Shown: positions 17,388 through 25,300 of the stretch, one piece after another
Layout of the letters: every line of letters begins with the position of its first letter
Position numbering within the stretch: the first letter of the stretch is position 1
Source of the DNA: Clostridium sp.
Lineage (GTDB): Bacteria; Bacteroidota; Bacteroidia; Bacteroidales; Muribaculaceae
DNA length: 39,154 bases
Direction of reading: 5' to 3'
Assembly (NCBI GenBank): GCA_023666615.1
Contig: JAMPBQ010000014.1
Span: forward strand, 1-39,154
Program-made: the position numbers and the translations under genes
The notes under the pieces: model-generated
What the model was told of the DNA's origin: nothing
The model's database searches: none
The model's input: only the letters and a program-made list of their open reading frames with translations

Positions 17388-18074
17388 TCATGGACGCCCG
17401 CCGCGCTGCAGCGCATCAATCGCCAGCGCCGCCAGCCGCATCCCGAACGTCGCAGTCACCGCCATACAGCTCCCCTTCGGCTCCCCCTTGATTGGCTCCT
17501 CACTGTAGACGCATCTGAATTTCCTCTTCGGAAACACCCCTTCTTTCTTGAACCTCTCGCGCAGAGCCCGCGCCAGCGGGCACCCCCTCACCTTCCAAAA
17601 CTCCGCCTCCTCAACCATCGACGGATCAACCCTCCGGGCGGCCCCCATCGACGAAAATAGCCTCAGCCCCTTTATCGAAGTCGCATGCAGTATCAGCGCC
17701 GCCTTGTCCCCCACAGAGTCAATGGCGTCTATCACCGCGTCATACCCCTCCAGACCGAACTCCCCGGCCGTTTCTGCCGTGTACCGACGCTCCAGCGCCA
17801 AAATCTCCCCGTCGCAAACCGTCCGCAGCCTCTCGGCCAAGGCCTCAACCTTGCTCTGCCCCAGAGTCTGCTTAGTAGCCGCAAGCTGCCTGTTCATGTT
17901 GCTCGCCTCCACGCGGTCAAAGTCCACCAGCGTGATATGCCCCACGCCGGTCCTGGCCAGCGCCTCGGCGCACCAGCTCCCCACTCCGCCGCAGCCAAAG
18001 AGGATCACCCTACCCCGCTTCAGACTCTCAATAGCCTCCGCTCCAAAAAGAAGCTCCGTCCTCGATTCCATCAA
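17388..18074 (-). CDS. tcdA: tRNA threonylcarbamoyladenosine dehydratase TcdA
   Basis: E1-like enzyme that cyclises t6A at tRNA position 37 to ct6A using ATP; 228 residues. It has the Rossmann motif GCGGVGSWCAEALARTG (27-43), DFDRVEASNMNRQ and the AIDSVGDKAALI segment shared by the TcdA/YgdL family. No C-terminal catalytic Cys is needed as in true ubiquitin E1 enzymes. It lies 82 bp downstream of the endonuclease gene, with nonamers between; a shared transcript is possible. Confidence 0.92.
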   Translation of the reverse strand: MMESRTELLFGAEAIESLKRGRVILFGCGGVGSWCAEALARTGVGHITLVDFDRVEASNMNRQLAATKQTLGQSKVEALAERLRTVCDGEILALERRYTAETAGEFGLEGYDAVIDAIDSVGDKAALILHATSIKGLRLFSSMGAARRVDPSMVEEAEFWKVRGCPLARALRERFKKEGVFPKRKFRCVYSEEPIKGEPKGSCMAVTATFGMRLAALAIDALQRGGRP

Positions 18075-18076
18075 AT

Positions 18077-18136
18077 AAATCCGTAAAATCCGTTTTAAAT
18101 TAAGAAAAACTCAAAAAAATCCGTGAAATCCGTGGC
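18077..18136. repeat. Nonamer AATCCGTGA/G repeats
   Basis: Pairs of 9-bp units (AATCCGTAA and AATCCGTTT, then AATCCGTGA and AATCCGTGG) lie between the endonuclease and tcdA genes. The same motif recurs at 34257-34285. Confidence 0.75.
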
Positions 18137-18156
18137 AATTCAAACCAAATCATGCG

Positions 18157-20523
18157 TCATTTTACCAAAACCCGCTTGGCCGTCTGCCCGTCACTCACGA
18201 TATAAAGCCCCGGCTCAAGCTCAACCATCGTCAGCCCAGCCGGCGCCAAATCATCATATCGCATCACGCCGTCCACGCCATACACCCTTATGCGCACCGG
18301 CGCCCCGGCCTCTATCGCCAGCCTATGCCCGCGGCAATATGCGTCCCACCCAGCGCTTCCGGCCTCAACAATCGACGCCGTGTAATCCCCGATGCCGATA
18401 TTGTCCACCATGAAACGCTTCCCAGCGGTCTGCCGCACGCGCACGCGGCCATTCCCGGCCTTGTTCACGGCAAACGAATACTCCTTATAGTCATTGCTGT
18501 TGACAGTCGCCATCCCGGCCTGAGCCCACTCCTTGCCCCCATCCAACGAATACTCCAGCGCGAATGTGCATTGCCCCTCGCTTGAGTTCCACTGCTTGGC
18601 CCACACAGTCACAGTCCCAAGCCCATGCTCCTTGTCGCTCGTCATCTCGATGCAGCTGTTCGAATTCTTGCCCATCCTCACGCCCTGCCTGTCAAGCACG
18701 TCCCTGTCATCAGGCCAAATTCCCGCGTTTGAAAAGTGCCATGTCGCATAGGCCCCCGCATAGTCGCAGCCATTGTACGTATCGCACCCCTCGGCGTCCT
18801 CCTCGAAATCTTCAAGAAATTCCCGCCTCTCGGCCACTTCGCCATAGATGTACATTTCATCGTTAACATAGTCGCCGGCCTCCGCCAGGAGCAATTTCCC
18901 GTATTTCCCGGCCTTCTCGCCGTTGATGCGCCCATATATCGTCTCCTGTTCAGGGTCTATCGTAATGGAATGCCCCCAATCTGCCTTGTCGGCGCTGATC
19001 TCAAACGGCGCGTCTACGCTCAGCCTTATCGGATCCTTCACGTTCTCAATGCTCAGCCCGATCTCCTGCGCCTCGCCCGGCATCCCCGGCTCGCCCTCGA
19101 AATAGGGCGACGACATAAGCTCAATGAACGGTATCGCCTCCCCGGTGGTGAATTTCACATCGTTCGACTGCAGATGCGCCGACGCCAGCCTGTAGCTGTA
19201 TTCTGTCTCCGCCTCCAAATCCTCTATCAGATACTCCCCTTTGGCCGCATCCACCGTGTAGCGCACTGGCTCCGCCAACCCAGCCTCGCTCAGAGTCAGC
19301 GTGTAAGTCGTCCCGTCGCCAACGTATGTCCACGAAGCCATCGCCGAGCAGTCTGTCACATACCGCGGCTCATTTGCCGGAATGCCGGCCACGGCCCTGG
19401 CTTTGGCCGTTATGCTTTGCTTCAGCTCTCCGCTGGCTATGTAAATCTCCGAGGCGTACTCTCCCTCTGCCGCGGCCGTAATGCTCAACTTGAATACGGC
19501 CCCGTCGTCGCCGCAGGCAGCCTTGGCGCTGATTGTGGAGGGCGACGCCGCAAAGACCCCGCCGCTGGTGGAAATCTTCACATCCTCCTTCAGGTTCACG
19601 CCCTTCACCCTTATTTCCTTCTCTGCCTTCACCCCCACGGCCACTGTGCCCATGTCAGCCTCATTGCCGCCAACAACCGCTAGCGTCGGCTCGCCATTGG
19701 CGCTCCACCGCTCAGCCTTCTTGTCGCCCCAGATGTACTCCGCCATCTCAGGATGATCGATGAAAGGGTTGCGGTTGTGCTGGAATCCGTACACGGCCTC
19801 ATTCCTGGCTATCTCCTTCGAGCTCACCGGGTCCTGCCTGTGCCACTTCAGCAGAAGCTCCACAGCCCAGCTCTTGAACGCCGGATAGCTGTTCCCCGCC
19901 AGCATGTCCGAATGCCAGTCGTCAATCAAGTGGTTGTAGCAGGCCGCCATGTAGAAATATGACCTCGCGAAATCCCCCTTGTACTCGTCGTCCGGCTCAA
20001 ACACAGTCCCAGAATACCCCGGGAACGTGCATTTCCCAAGCTTGCCCAGCGCCTTGATTCCGTTCGGCGCCGAAAGCGTCGTGCCGTTGGCGCACTCCCC
20101 GTATGGGTAATTGCTCCTCTGCCCGTTCACCTTCCCGTCTGTCGGGTAGATGTGGAATCCGTCGCTGTACATCGGCGACGCGTCGTCAAACCAGCTCTTC
20201 GGCATTGAATGCTCCCTGTTGTAGCAATCCCCCACCGCTCCATAGCTTCCGCACTGCTCCCGGCTGTAGGTCCAATGCTTGGTGCTGTACATATCCCAAA
20301 TCGTGCCGTCCGCCCTAGTGTCTGTCGTCCGATACATAGTCCAGAGCCCCGAGTACCCTACGTTCGTATGCTCAAAAACCACGCTGTTCAGCGCCTCAAT
20401 CAGCGCCTGTCCTCCCTTGCCCTCGCAAGAAGAATAATATCCGGCCGGCGCCTCAGCCGCGGCGTAAAGCCCCGCGCCCAAAAAAGCGCCCAGGGCCCAG
20501 CCCTTAAAAAAACAAAATCTCAT
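18157..20523 (-). CDS. Secreted endonuclease I family protein with T9SS sorting tail
   Basis: A 788-residue secreted nuclease. After a signal peptide, residues about 28-280 form an endonuclease I (EndA-like) domain: CYNREHSMPKSWF with catalytic His105, HIYPTDGKVNGQRSNYPYGE, and FARSYFYMA. A beta-sandwich region of Ig or fibronectin-like strands follows, including an LxAETEYSYRL segment, then a jellyroll-like adhesion or binding domain (about 580-710). The last residues (VYGVDGVMRYDD, then GLYIVSDGQTAKRVLVK) fit a type A T9SS sorting domain. It probably degrades extracellular DNA or RNA. A good promoter lies directly upstream. Confidence 0.88.
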   Translation of the reverse strand: MRFCFFKGWALGAFLGAGLYAAAEAPAGYYSSCEGKGGQALIEALNSVVFEHTNVGYSGLWTMYRTTDTRADGTIWDMYSTKHWTYSREQCGSYGAVGDCYNREHSMPKSWFDDASPMYSDGFHIYPTDGKVNGQRSNYPYGECANGTTLSAPNGIKALGKLGKCTFPGYSGTVFEPDDEYKGDFARSYFYMAACYNHLIDDWHSDMLAGNSYPAFKSWAVELLLKWHRQDPVSSKEIARNEAVYGFQHNRNPFIDHPEMAEYIWGDKKAERWSANGEPTLAVVGGNEADMGTVAVGVKAEKEIRVKGVNLKEDVKISTSGGVFAASPSTISAKAACGDDGAVFKLSITAAAEGEYASEIYIASGELKQSITAKARAVAGIPANEPRYVTDCSAMASWTYVGDGTTYTLTLSEAGLAEPVRYTVDAAKGEYLIEDLEAETEYSYRLASAHLQSNDVKFTTGEAIPFIELMSSPYFEGEPGMPGEAQEIGLSIENVKDPIRLSVDAPFEISADKADWGHSITIDPEQETIYGRINGEKAGKYGKLLLAEAGDYVNDEMYIYGEVAERREFLEDFEEDAEGCDTYNGCDYAGAYATWHFSNAGIWPDDRDVLDRQGVRMGKNSNSCIEMTSDKEHGLGTVTVWAKQWNSSEGQCTFALEYSLDGGKEWAQAGMATVNSNDYKEYSFAVNKAGNGRVRVRQTAGKRFMVDNIGIGDYTASIVEAGSAGWDAYCRGHRLAIEAGAPVRIRVYGVDGVMRYDDLAPAGLTMVELEPGLYIVSDGQTAKRVLVK

Positions 20524-20549
20524 CGCTAATCAGTTAAAAAACCAGCGCG

Positions 20550-20580
20550 CAAAGATAAAAAAAAATTCCCCAAAAACAAA
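20550..20580 (-). promoter_or_regulatory. Bacteroidetes promoter of the endonuclease gene
   Basis: On the - strand TTTG (20577-20580), 19-bp spacer, TATCTTTG (20550-20557). The start codon at 20523 follows about 26 bp later. Confidence 0.78.
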
Positions 20581-20595
20581 AAAGCCCGCCCCCAA

Positions 20596-20701
20596 AAGCG
20601 CCAGCCCTGTTTCGTTGCGTGCGCGAGCTCCGCTCGCCCCTCAGCCAGCCCCCAAAAAAAGCGCCAGCCCTGTTTCGTTGCGTGCGCGAGCTCCGCTCGC
20701 C
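20596..20701. repeat. Perfect 43-bp direct repeat pair
   Basis: Two identical 43-bp units at 20596-20638 and 20659-20701, 63 bp apart start to start. Each ends with a palindrome of arms GCGAGC and GCTCGC separated by TCC. Both lie just upstream of the endonuclease promoter. Confidence 0.95.
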
Positions 20702-20754
20702 ATTCATTATCCCGTTAAAAGAAAAAGGTTTCAAAAAAGATGTGTTGTTCAGTG

Positions 20755-20773
20755 TTCCGGCCGAAGGCCGGAA
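20755..20773. other. Short palindrome TTCCGGCC/GGCCGGAA
   Basis: Eight-base perfect arms around a GAA loop, in the gap between the endonuclease and the second DUF1573 gene. It could act as a terminator stem for the latter, though no T-run was seen. Confidence 0.5.
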
Positions 20774-20822
20774 GCCCCAAACAGCCCCATTATTTCCGCC
20801 CAGTGCGCCTGGGCCCTTAAAG

Positions 20823-21266
20823 TCATTCGCGGGGCCGCCTCCGATTCCGCTCGATAGTGCCCGTCAGCACGGCTGTCAAATACGGATTCTCGGCCGTAGA
20901 CCGTATCCGCATAATCCTCCGGAAACGGCCATACTTATACTTCCGCGGATCATAACGCACCACAAGCTCCACGCTGTCCCCTGGCTCAATCGGCTCCTTC
21001 GAAACAGAAGGCACAGTGCAGCTGCAGTCGCTGAAAACGTTGATGATCGCCACCGGCTCATCCCCGCGGTTATACACCGTAAAAATCCCCGTCACAACGC
21101 TGTCCCCCTTGATCTCCCCAAGGTCCACAGTGGCCTCCTTCAGCTCCAGCCGCCCCCCGCGGCGCCCAACAGAATCAGCAATCGAATCACCCATCCTAAA
21201 ACAAAACCCGTCAAACCGCGCCCCAAAAACCAGCGCCGCCATCAAAATCAAAATCTTAACTCGCAT
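20823..21266 (-). CDS. DUF1573 protein (second copy)
   Basis: A 147-residue secreted DUF1573 protein. I chose the internal ATG at 21266 because it opens directly on a signal peptide (MRVKILILMAALVFGARF) and has AGGTGAG just upstream; the longer frame to 21296 adds ten residues ahead of it. Domain marks are EATVDLGEIKGDSVVTGIF, VYNRGDEPVAII, FSDCSCTVPSVSKEPIEPGD and the C-terminal strand. The CSC motif parallels CGC in the first copy. It lies downstream of the GNAT gene on the same strand, in DNA of different composition. Confidence 0.88.
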   Translation of the reverse strand: MRVKILILMAALVFGARFDGFCFRMGDSIADSVGRRGGRLELKEATVDLGEIKGDSVVTGIFTVYNRGDEPVAIINVFSDCSCTVPSVSKEPIEPGDSVELVVRYDPRKYKYGRFRRIMRIRSTAENPYLTAVLTGTIERNRRRPRE

Positions 21267-21312
21267 TTCTATCTCACCTAAAAACATCCCTGACACATCA
21301 TCTCATCACCGC

Positions 21313-21912
21313 TTATTTTAGAAGCAGCAAATCAAAATAGTACATTCTCGTCTTTAAATCATCCTCTTCCTTTACGTGATAAAAGTCTTTTTCATCCTCT
21401 TCTCTGCGGAAAAGAGGCTTAAAACCATTCCTTTCATAGTATGACAAAGTACGGGAATCATTCACTGCATCCACCAAAACATACCTGCAGCCGGTCTTAT
21501 TATCGTAAGCCATAAACCACTTCTTGATAAAGTCCATCATCTGCGTGCCAACACGATACTCCCTCCCTTGATATTCCTTTGATACCGCTATGCGGCCTAT
21601 AAGCACCGCCGGATACGTCCTGCCCTGCTTATTATATGCTATGTTCTTGTTCAAATGTCGCTTTGGATTATTCTGCAAGTGCGTAGTCTGAATGCCGGCG
21701 TTCGCTAAGGTGACATAGCCAACCATATTAGTATCATCATCTTTCAAAAGCCAACAATACGTCTTTCCCATTAAATCATTCTCATAGGCCATCGAGTCTT
21801 TATACAAAAACTCATCCAGGTCTGATGCCCCGCAAGTAAACACATTGCAATGATGCAGCAAATCCTCATCTACCCTTACTAAATTACAATCGGTTGTTAT
21901 TGAAAGTCCCAT
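21313..21912 (-). CDS. GNAT family acetyltransferase, candidate toxin
   Basis: A 199-residue GNAT protein, of a type that in Bacteroidales is often encoded after a short gene. It begins FTCGASDLDEFLYKDS (seen in TacT/AtaT-like GNATs), and continues with GYVTLANAG, VLIGRIAVSKEYQG and YYERNGFKPLF. The acetyl-CoA loop reads QGREYRVGT rather than the usual Q/RxxGxG/A. Only 9 bp separate it from the 59-residue gene upstream, and AAAGGT just before the ATG is a good ribosome site. The DNA is AT-richer than its flanks, suggesting acquisition. A tRNA-acetylating toxin role is inference; a housekeeping acetyltransferase remains possible. Confidence 0.82.
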   Translation of the reverse strand: MGLSITTDCNLVRVDEDLLHHCNVFTCGASDLDEFLYKDSMAYENDLMGKTYCWLLKDDDTNMVGYVTLANAGIQTTHLQNNPKRHLNKNIAYNKQGRTYPAVLIGRIAVSKEYQGREYRVGTQMMDFIKKWFMAYDNKTGCRYVLVDAVNDSRTLSYYERNGFKPLFRREEDEKDFYHVKEEDDLKTRMYYFDLLLLK

Positions 21913-21921
21913 ACCTTTGCG

Positions 21922-22101
21922 CTATTTGCATTTCCACGAAGGAACAAACTCTTCCATCTCACGCATGACGCGCCTTATCGTAGCCTCATCCTCCGACGAC
22001 AGCCTATGCCGAGGAAGCTTCTCATTCTCCTCTGCCTCTCTGATAAAATCTTCTGCTATTTGCCCCGAAAGTATCGGGACCTGTTTAATTGGAATTGCCA
22101 T
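21922..22101 (-). CDS. 59-residue protein, candidate antitoxin of the GNAT gene
   Basis: A short frame (ATG 22101 to TAG 21922) encodes 59 residues beginning MAIPIKQVPILSGQIAEDF and ending EEFVPSWKCK. It is charged and mostly helical (FIREAEENEK and ATIRRVMREMEE). It has no ribbon-helix-helix pattern that I can recognise, unlike the DUF1778 antitoxins of classic TacAT pairs. It follows an exact promoter by about 20 bp, has AAGGAAG upstream, and is 9 bp from the GNAT start. From memory, small proteins with an IKPxPVLxG-like start precede GNAT genes in Bacteroidales; I could not check this. Confidence 0.75.
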   Translation of the reverse strand: MAIPIKQVPILSGQIAEDFIREAEENEKLPRHRLSSEDEATIRRVMREMEEFVPSWKCK

Positions 22102-22121
22102 AACTATCTTCCTTTATAAAG

Positions 22122-22152
22122 CAAAGTTACAAAATTATAACAATTTACACAA
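22122..22152 (-). promoter_or_regulatory. Bacteroidetes promoter of the GNAT module
   Basis: On the - strand TTG (22150-22152), 20-bp spacer, TAACTTTG (22122-22129), about 20 bp before the ATG at 22101. Confidence 0.78.
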
Positions 22153-22217
22153 CATCTGCGCCCCCATTAATCTTAAATTTCCTTATAAACGCAATATGAA
22201 ATAGCCTGAAATTATTG

Positions 22218-22287
22218 AAAGCCTCTGCTAAAACCTCGTAGAGGCTATATTGTGAGAGACCCCAGGCTATGCTATGCCTGGGGTCTT
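22218..22287. repeat. Composite palindromic repeat, copy C
   Basis: ACCTCGTAGAGGCTAT, then ATTGTGAGA, then a palindrome with arms GACCCCAGGC and GCCTGGGGTC (22258-22285). It lacks the trailing second CCTCG-type unit of copies A and B. It sits between the GNAT module and the 3' end of the giant pilus-locus gene. Confidence 0.85.
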
Positions 22288-22314
22288 CGATAATAAAAAA
22301 CTTCTAAACATCCT

Positions 22315-25300
22315 TTACCTTATCGCCACCTTCTCGGTCTTCCGCTCCTCAGCGTCAGTGGCCTCAACGATGTAGATGCCCTTGTCAAGCGTCAGCATGA
22401 TCTCATTCTCGCCCGTGGCGCGGCTATCTACCAGGCGACCGCTGATGTCGAACACCCTCACCGTAAGCTCGCCCTCAGTCGATGTCACCCTTACGCCGTT
22501 GCCAACATGCACGATCTCAAGGCTGGAGGCCATATCCTCCACTGCCCCGCTCACGATGTAAAGCCTGCGCGCCTTGGCGCCCTTCACCTCATATTCCATG
22601 CCCTCATGCAGGTCGGTGTAGGTCTCTTCCTCAGCGTCGTAAAGCATCAGCCCCAGGCCCTCGTCAACGCCCTCGAACACCAGCGTGGCGTCCGCGTCGT
22701 CCTTCGTCACCACGCCAACCTCCGTCGACGTGATTCCAGGCAGCGCGTTCACGGTCATAGCCGTCCCGCCGCCCACGGTGTACACCAGCGCGTCGGCCTC
22801 AAGCGTGCCGTCGGCCACGAACATCGCGTCCTCTTCCTCGCTGTAGCCCTTCTTGGCCCCATCGTTCAGCACGATCACTGCCGACGAGCCCGAGCCCTTG
22901 GCCGTAATCTTAAGAGCCGTAGGCTCATAGCCGCCACTGCGCGACACTATGCCGCTCAGCGCGGCCTTGTCGTTCACGGTCTTCGCCATCGTCTCCGCGT
23001 CGTAGATCAGCTCCAGCGCGTCAGTCTCTTCCTTCGCCTCCACGAAGAATCCCTGCATCGGAGCCAGATAGCGGGCCTCGTCAATCGTCCCGTCAAACTC
23101 CTCTGCGTCGTTCATCACAGCGGCCCCCTGGTGCGCTCCGTCAAGTATCCAGTACTTCCGCTCTATCACGCCTTCGTTGGCGTCAAGGAACTCCTTCATG
23201 TCCATATGCGCCATGAACGGATTCCCCACCAGGAACAGCCTGTTGGTCCTGTCCGCCGCCTTCACGGTGATATCGCCCTTGTGCGCGTTCAGCCTGTGCT
23301 GCGGCCTCTCGCGCTTCAGCTTCGTGAAGTCGCCGCTGTCCTTGCCGTCCTCGGTATAGTACCAATACGATTCATCGGCCTTGGGCAGGCGGAACATCAC
23401 CTTCTCGCTCTCGCCCGTGCTCACGCCGGCCAAGTCAGTCTTGATCGAGAATCCGTTGCCGGCCATGTACTCAACCTCAACGTCATTGTACACATTGCTC
23501 CAGTTCGCCACGATGCTCACATCCGTCGTGTGCCCGTCGTGCCCGTCATAATTGTATACCGTAGCCTTTGCCGTATTCCATGACCTCTGGAACACTGCCG
23601 GCTTGAACCGGTTGTTCTTCGCCGGGTCGTAAGTTATGGGCTTGAAGTATTCAGTGTTCTGCCTAGCGTCAGCTGTAGGCAAATACATATCCCCCGCAAG
23701 CGTCCCCTGCAGCGGCGACGATAGCGTGTACCAGCGCGAAGGATCTACCTCCATGTCCACCGACGCCTTCTCATAGCGCAGCCATTGCTGCTGCCCTATC
23801 TCCGCGCCGGACTCGAAATGTATCTGCTCGCACATGTTCGACAGCCAAGGCCGCGCATAGGTGGCATTCACGCCATCCTCTATGCGCTGTATCATCTCAT
23901 ACTGCACCAGCGTGGTTGCCGCGCCGATGTTCTCATCCTTGCGCTCCGACGGGTCACGGTCCCAGCCGTACACTGCCCCGTTCAGGTCTATTCCTATTGA
24001 ATCCACCTTGAACAGCTCTGGCACATTCGCCCCTTGCGGTATCACCACCTTGGTGAAGTCAAGCGGCGCGTAGCTGAACGCGTTGGCGTTGGAGCCGTCT
24101 GTCACTTTCTTCGTCAACGCCGGGTCGCCGTCGGCAGCCTTCAGGTCAGAATATTCCACTCGCCTCCAGTTATCGTCATTGTTCCAGTTAAGATTCTCTC
24201 CGCCTACCCATTCCTGGTATTCGGGCACAATCTTCAGCGTGAACACCACATGCCCGGTGCAGACCTCATCTGTGCCGGTGGCGTCTAGCGGAGCCTGCTC
24301 GCTGAAGAGATAGCGCATGCGGTACTGATACCCTTCCTTGAATATCAAACCGTCCTCGCCGTTGATCTTATTGTAGAACACCATCTGCACAAAGCTGGAG
24401 TTCTCTTTGCCTACCTGCGCCGTCATCTTTTGCGCATCGCCTACAACCCACAAGTCGTTTTCATCCTTGCCGGCGCCGGCCAGGTCCTTGTACTGCGGAT
24501 CGTTGGTGTACACAAGCTGTATCGGCGAGCCGCTGTTCGGGATAATCATATTCTGAACTCCGCTGGTCACCGGGGTGATGGCGCGGAACGGCAGTATCAG
24601 CGGAGCCGCCTCCTGCCTGGCCAAAGATTTCATCTCGGTCGACGCAGCCTCCACCCTGTCAAGGCTGATGCGCAAAGGCACGTCATGCGTCTTGTAGTAC
24701 TCAGGGTATTGGATGTTGAAAATGCCGCTGGCAAGGCGTGGCGCCCGCTGGCGCACCTGCACGCGCACCTCTGTCGGAGCCGTGCATATCAAATATTGCT
24801 GCTCGTTGCCTTCCGCATCCTGCTTCTCATAAACCTTGCCGATTGGGATAGCCAAAACAAACTCTTCTCTTTCTGTCTCTCCCTCCTCTAGCAGAAGCGA
24901 GGGGAACGAATAAGACGATTGCCCAATAAAAAGCTTCGGCGATGACGAGCCGTCTTCCGGCACCTCGGTGTACTTCAAGATCAACTCCCGCATCTCTTCC
25001 TTGTACACATCGTCGGGATCCATTGACTTCCAGTTTTCGTCAGTGGCCTCCGGATATACTTCGCGGAACATATTGATGGCTTCCCAAAGCTTGCCGTCCT
25101 CTAGCTCCGCAAATTCACTATACGGTCCTGCGTACCAGTCAAACCTCGCGTTCTCATCCACCACAACCAGCTCATCCGATGCCGGGTTGCCATTTATGTC
25201 CTGCGCCTTGGCGTAGAGGTCTATCTGCACCGTTGGCGACTGGTTGCGGCATGCGTCTACGGGATCCTGTGCGTCCTGCACCATCCCGTCAATCTTTACG

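Noticed and set aside
20534-20734. A 66-residue - strand frame with a repeated GERSSRTQRNRAGAF peptide
   Set aside because: It is the translation of the 43-bp direct repeat and contains the endonuclease promoter; no support as a gene.
21912-21919. TACCTTTG on the + strand
   Set aside because: It overlaps the ribosome site of the GNAT gene on the other strand, and no + strand gene follows.
22507-23583. Long open frames on the + strand within the giant gene (also 27205-28233)
   Set aside because: They are antisense to a continuous 2472-residue frame with signal peptide and domains, show no recognisable motif and arise from GC-rich codon bias.
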